A stretch of 64,000 bases of DNA from Asterias amurensis (Eukaryota; Echinodermata; Asteroidea; Forcipulatida; Asteriidae): the NCBI RefSeq assembly GCF_032118995.1, contig NC_092660.1:4417501-4481500 (forward strand), written 5' to 3'. The translations under genes were made by a program, and so were the position numbers. The notes under the pieces are model-generated. The model saw only the letters and a program-made list of their open reading frames with translations, had not been told where the DNA came from and ran no database searches. Below, one piece after another: positions 56,650 through 64,000 of this stretch. The first letter of the stretch is position 1. Every line of letters starts with the position of its first letter.

Positions 56650-56655
56650 AATAAA
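56650..56655 (+). promoter_or_regulatory. Candidate PIGO poly(A) signal AATAAA
   Basis: First AATAAA seen downstream of the PIGO stop, about 1.2 kb away and beyond a MITE. It would imply a long 3' UTR, so a non-canonical nearer site is also possible. Confidence 0.25.
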
Positions 56656-57047
56656 CTTTATTTTAAACAAACAGTACACAAAAGCCTGAAACAGCTTATC
56701 GCTTCTTTCCGAGAGACAAATTATGCATTCCAAAGAAGAATTAACCTATCTATTTTTCATATTTTGTATTAATATCAAACGGTTTTGAAATATTTTAAAA
56801 TATTTTTTTTTTTTATGGCAAACATAATTTCACATGCATATTTCATATGCATATGTGAACATGCATATTCACAAATGTGCATGTTAACGCCGACTGGAGG
56901 CCGGTCTCTGGCGTTATTTACGAGCCTCGAAGTGTGACGTAAGATGTTTAGGCTAGGGGCACTATGGAATGAGTCCCTCTAGCTGACTGTGTAGGTATTC
57001 TACACGCGCATTACAAGTCTTATTATTATTAATATTATTATTTTAAA

Positions 57048-57325
57048 CAAACAGTATACCTAAGCCTTGAGACCATTTCAGAACTGACTCCGCGGCAGTA
57101 CAGTTAATTATGATCCTATGTAAGCTAAAGTAGTAGTCCAGTTTATTTTCTATTCCATCCGCCCTGGTAATAGTTAAAAAGCAGGACAGTTCTTTTCAGA
57201 ACTGAGAAGTCTCCCGAACCTCCGATTATCTACTCCACGGCAGTAGAATAAAGCAAGACAGTTCTCTAAGAACAAACTCTACCTGGCAAGTAGATACACA
57301 TATGGTGTTACCGCAACCAAATAAA
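57048..57325 (+). repeat. Repeat H body without the ribozyme-like head
   Basis: TTGAGACCATTTCAGAACTG..CTACCTGGCAAGTAGATACA..GGTGTTACCGCAACC follows the 13735-14027 copy throughout. Confidence 0.8.
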
Positions 57326-57364
57326 CATTATTATTATCCCTTGAATATTTCTAAGAACACTTCC

Positions 57365-57370
57365 TTTATT
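57365..57370 (-). promoter_or_regulatory. Candidate HECTD3 poly(A) signal AATAAA
   Basis: TTTATT on the plus strand gives AATAAA on the HECTD3 strand, 348 nt after its stop codon. Confidence 0.3.
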
Positions 57371-57474
57371 GTCTTCTCTTCTTTAAGTTCTTGGTTTGTA
57401 CAGCGAGTAAGTTTGCTTTTCCGAGAGCCCTTGGCTTCAAACCATTGGTTTTAAACCATCGGTTACTATAGACG

Positions 57475-57679
57475 ATGTGACCTCTGACGTCACACGAAAA
57501 CCATAACATGATTCGCGCGCATACCGCCAGGCAAAACCTTTGTGTTTTGGCAACCAGCTAGAAAGTGTATGTAATCTTACCATGACTACGACTCTTTTTG
57601 CCCGGCGAAACATGACGTATACAGTGTTTTTTCAACAGAGGGCAGTTTGAATGTAAACATAGGTCACATCATCTATAGA
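57475..57679. mobile_element. Inverted-repeat element K, copy 2
   Basis: ACTATAGACGATGTGACC to GGTCACATCATCTATAG; same sequence as 4167-4379. Confidence 0.85.
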
Positions 57680-57717
57680 ATGAACTTTTATAAAAGCTTA
57701 CGATAAATGTAGATTGC

Positions 57718-63837
<6,120 letters not shown>

Positions 63838-64000
63838 CTGTAAAGTACAAAAAAAAAACCAACATTTTATTATAAGAATGATAATACAACACCAGTGCCA
63901 TGACACCTGGGGCACTCACAGCAACTGCCGTGGTGCCCTGTGCTTTTGCTGTGGTGCCATTTGCAAAGATCCAATACAAGTTAACAAATTCCACTAAGAA

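Larger units (their letters stand above)
55443..57717. other. Convergent PIGO/HECTD3 3' region, no gene recognised
   Basis: PIGO 3' UTR from the left and HECTD3 3' UTR from the right. Contains a family-D MITE (56028-56396, minus), a ribozyme-like repeat body (57048-57325) and an inverted-repeat element (57475-57679). Candidate poly(A) signals are listed separately. Confidence 0.6.

Noticed and set aside
63880-64000. Possible further HECTD3 exon at the window end
   Set aside because: The text (GTGGTGCCCTGTGC, CTGTGGTGCCATTTGC) looks like a dispersed GTGCC-type repeat also seen near 59330 and 30650, not coding sequence.

Overview
The window is eukaryotic nuclear DNA: AT-rich, intron-rich and packed with short dispersed repeats. 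It carries four protein-coding genes that I could reconstruct exon by exon with consistent reading phase and GT..AG splice sites. All four are conserved metazoan genes. Protein sequence, gene architecture and the repeat repertoire best fit a marine invertebrate deuterostome, probably an echinoderm such as a sea star. The taxon is an inference, not something read directly.

Layout: (1) 1-5655, no gene, repeats only. (2) 5656-25573, minus strand: complete 12-exon WLS (Wntless/GPR177/Evi), the Wnt cargo receptor, 549 aa. Its first intron is about 7.8 kb. (3) 25574-28185: WLS promoter side and KRI1 3' flank, with repeats. (4) 28186-41714, minus strand: complete 16-exon KRI1 (ribosome biogenesis), 1085 aa, with an unusually long Lys/Ser-rich C-terminal exon. 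(5) 41715-42678: compact head-to-head intergenic region, likely a bidirectional promoter. (6) 42679-55442, plus strand: complete 13-exon PIGO (GPI ethanolamine-phosphate transferase 3), 969 aa. (7) 55443-57717: convergent 3' ends. (8) 57718-63837, minus strand: last 7 coding exons of HECTD3, a HECT E3 ubiquitin ligase. They hold most of the HECT domain including the catalytic cysteine; the 5' part lies beyond the window. The genes act in unrelated pathways (Wnt secretion, ribosome assembly, GPI anchors, ubiquitylation). Only the KRI1/PIGO pair looks as if it shares a promoter.

The non-coding DNA is the unusual part. It holds at least 15 copies of one ~380 bp foldback MITE and five further MITE families with the same ends (TTAAAG...CTTTAA). 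Nested insertions show that TTAA is the duplicated target. Other items are tRNA-derived SINEs, a tRNA-like element with a terminal hairpin, three LINE 3' ORF remnants, palindromic elements, and a repeat family with a hammerhead-ribozyme-like core, tandemly triplicated in a PIGO intron. A second theme is tandem duplication of exon 3' ends together with their splice donors: WLS exon 5 (27 bp x2), KRI1 exon 4 (184 bp offset, decayed copy) and KRI1 exon 14 (60 bp x4). One MITE end supplies the 3' splice-site region of PIGO exon 12.

Limits: exon calls rest on recognising protein families and splice signals by eye. UTRs, promoters and poly(A) sites are only suggested. Repeat boundaries are good to a few bases where stated ends are visible and approximate elsewhere.
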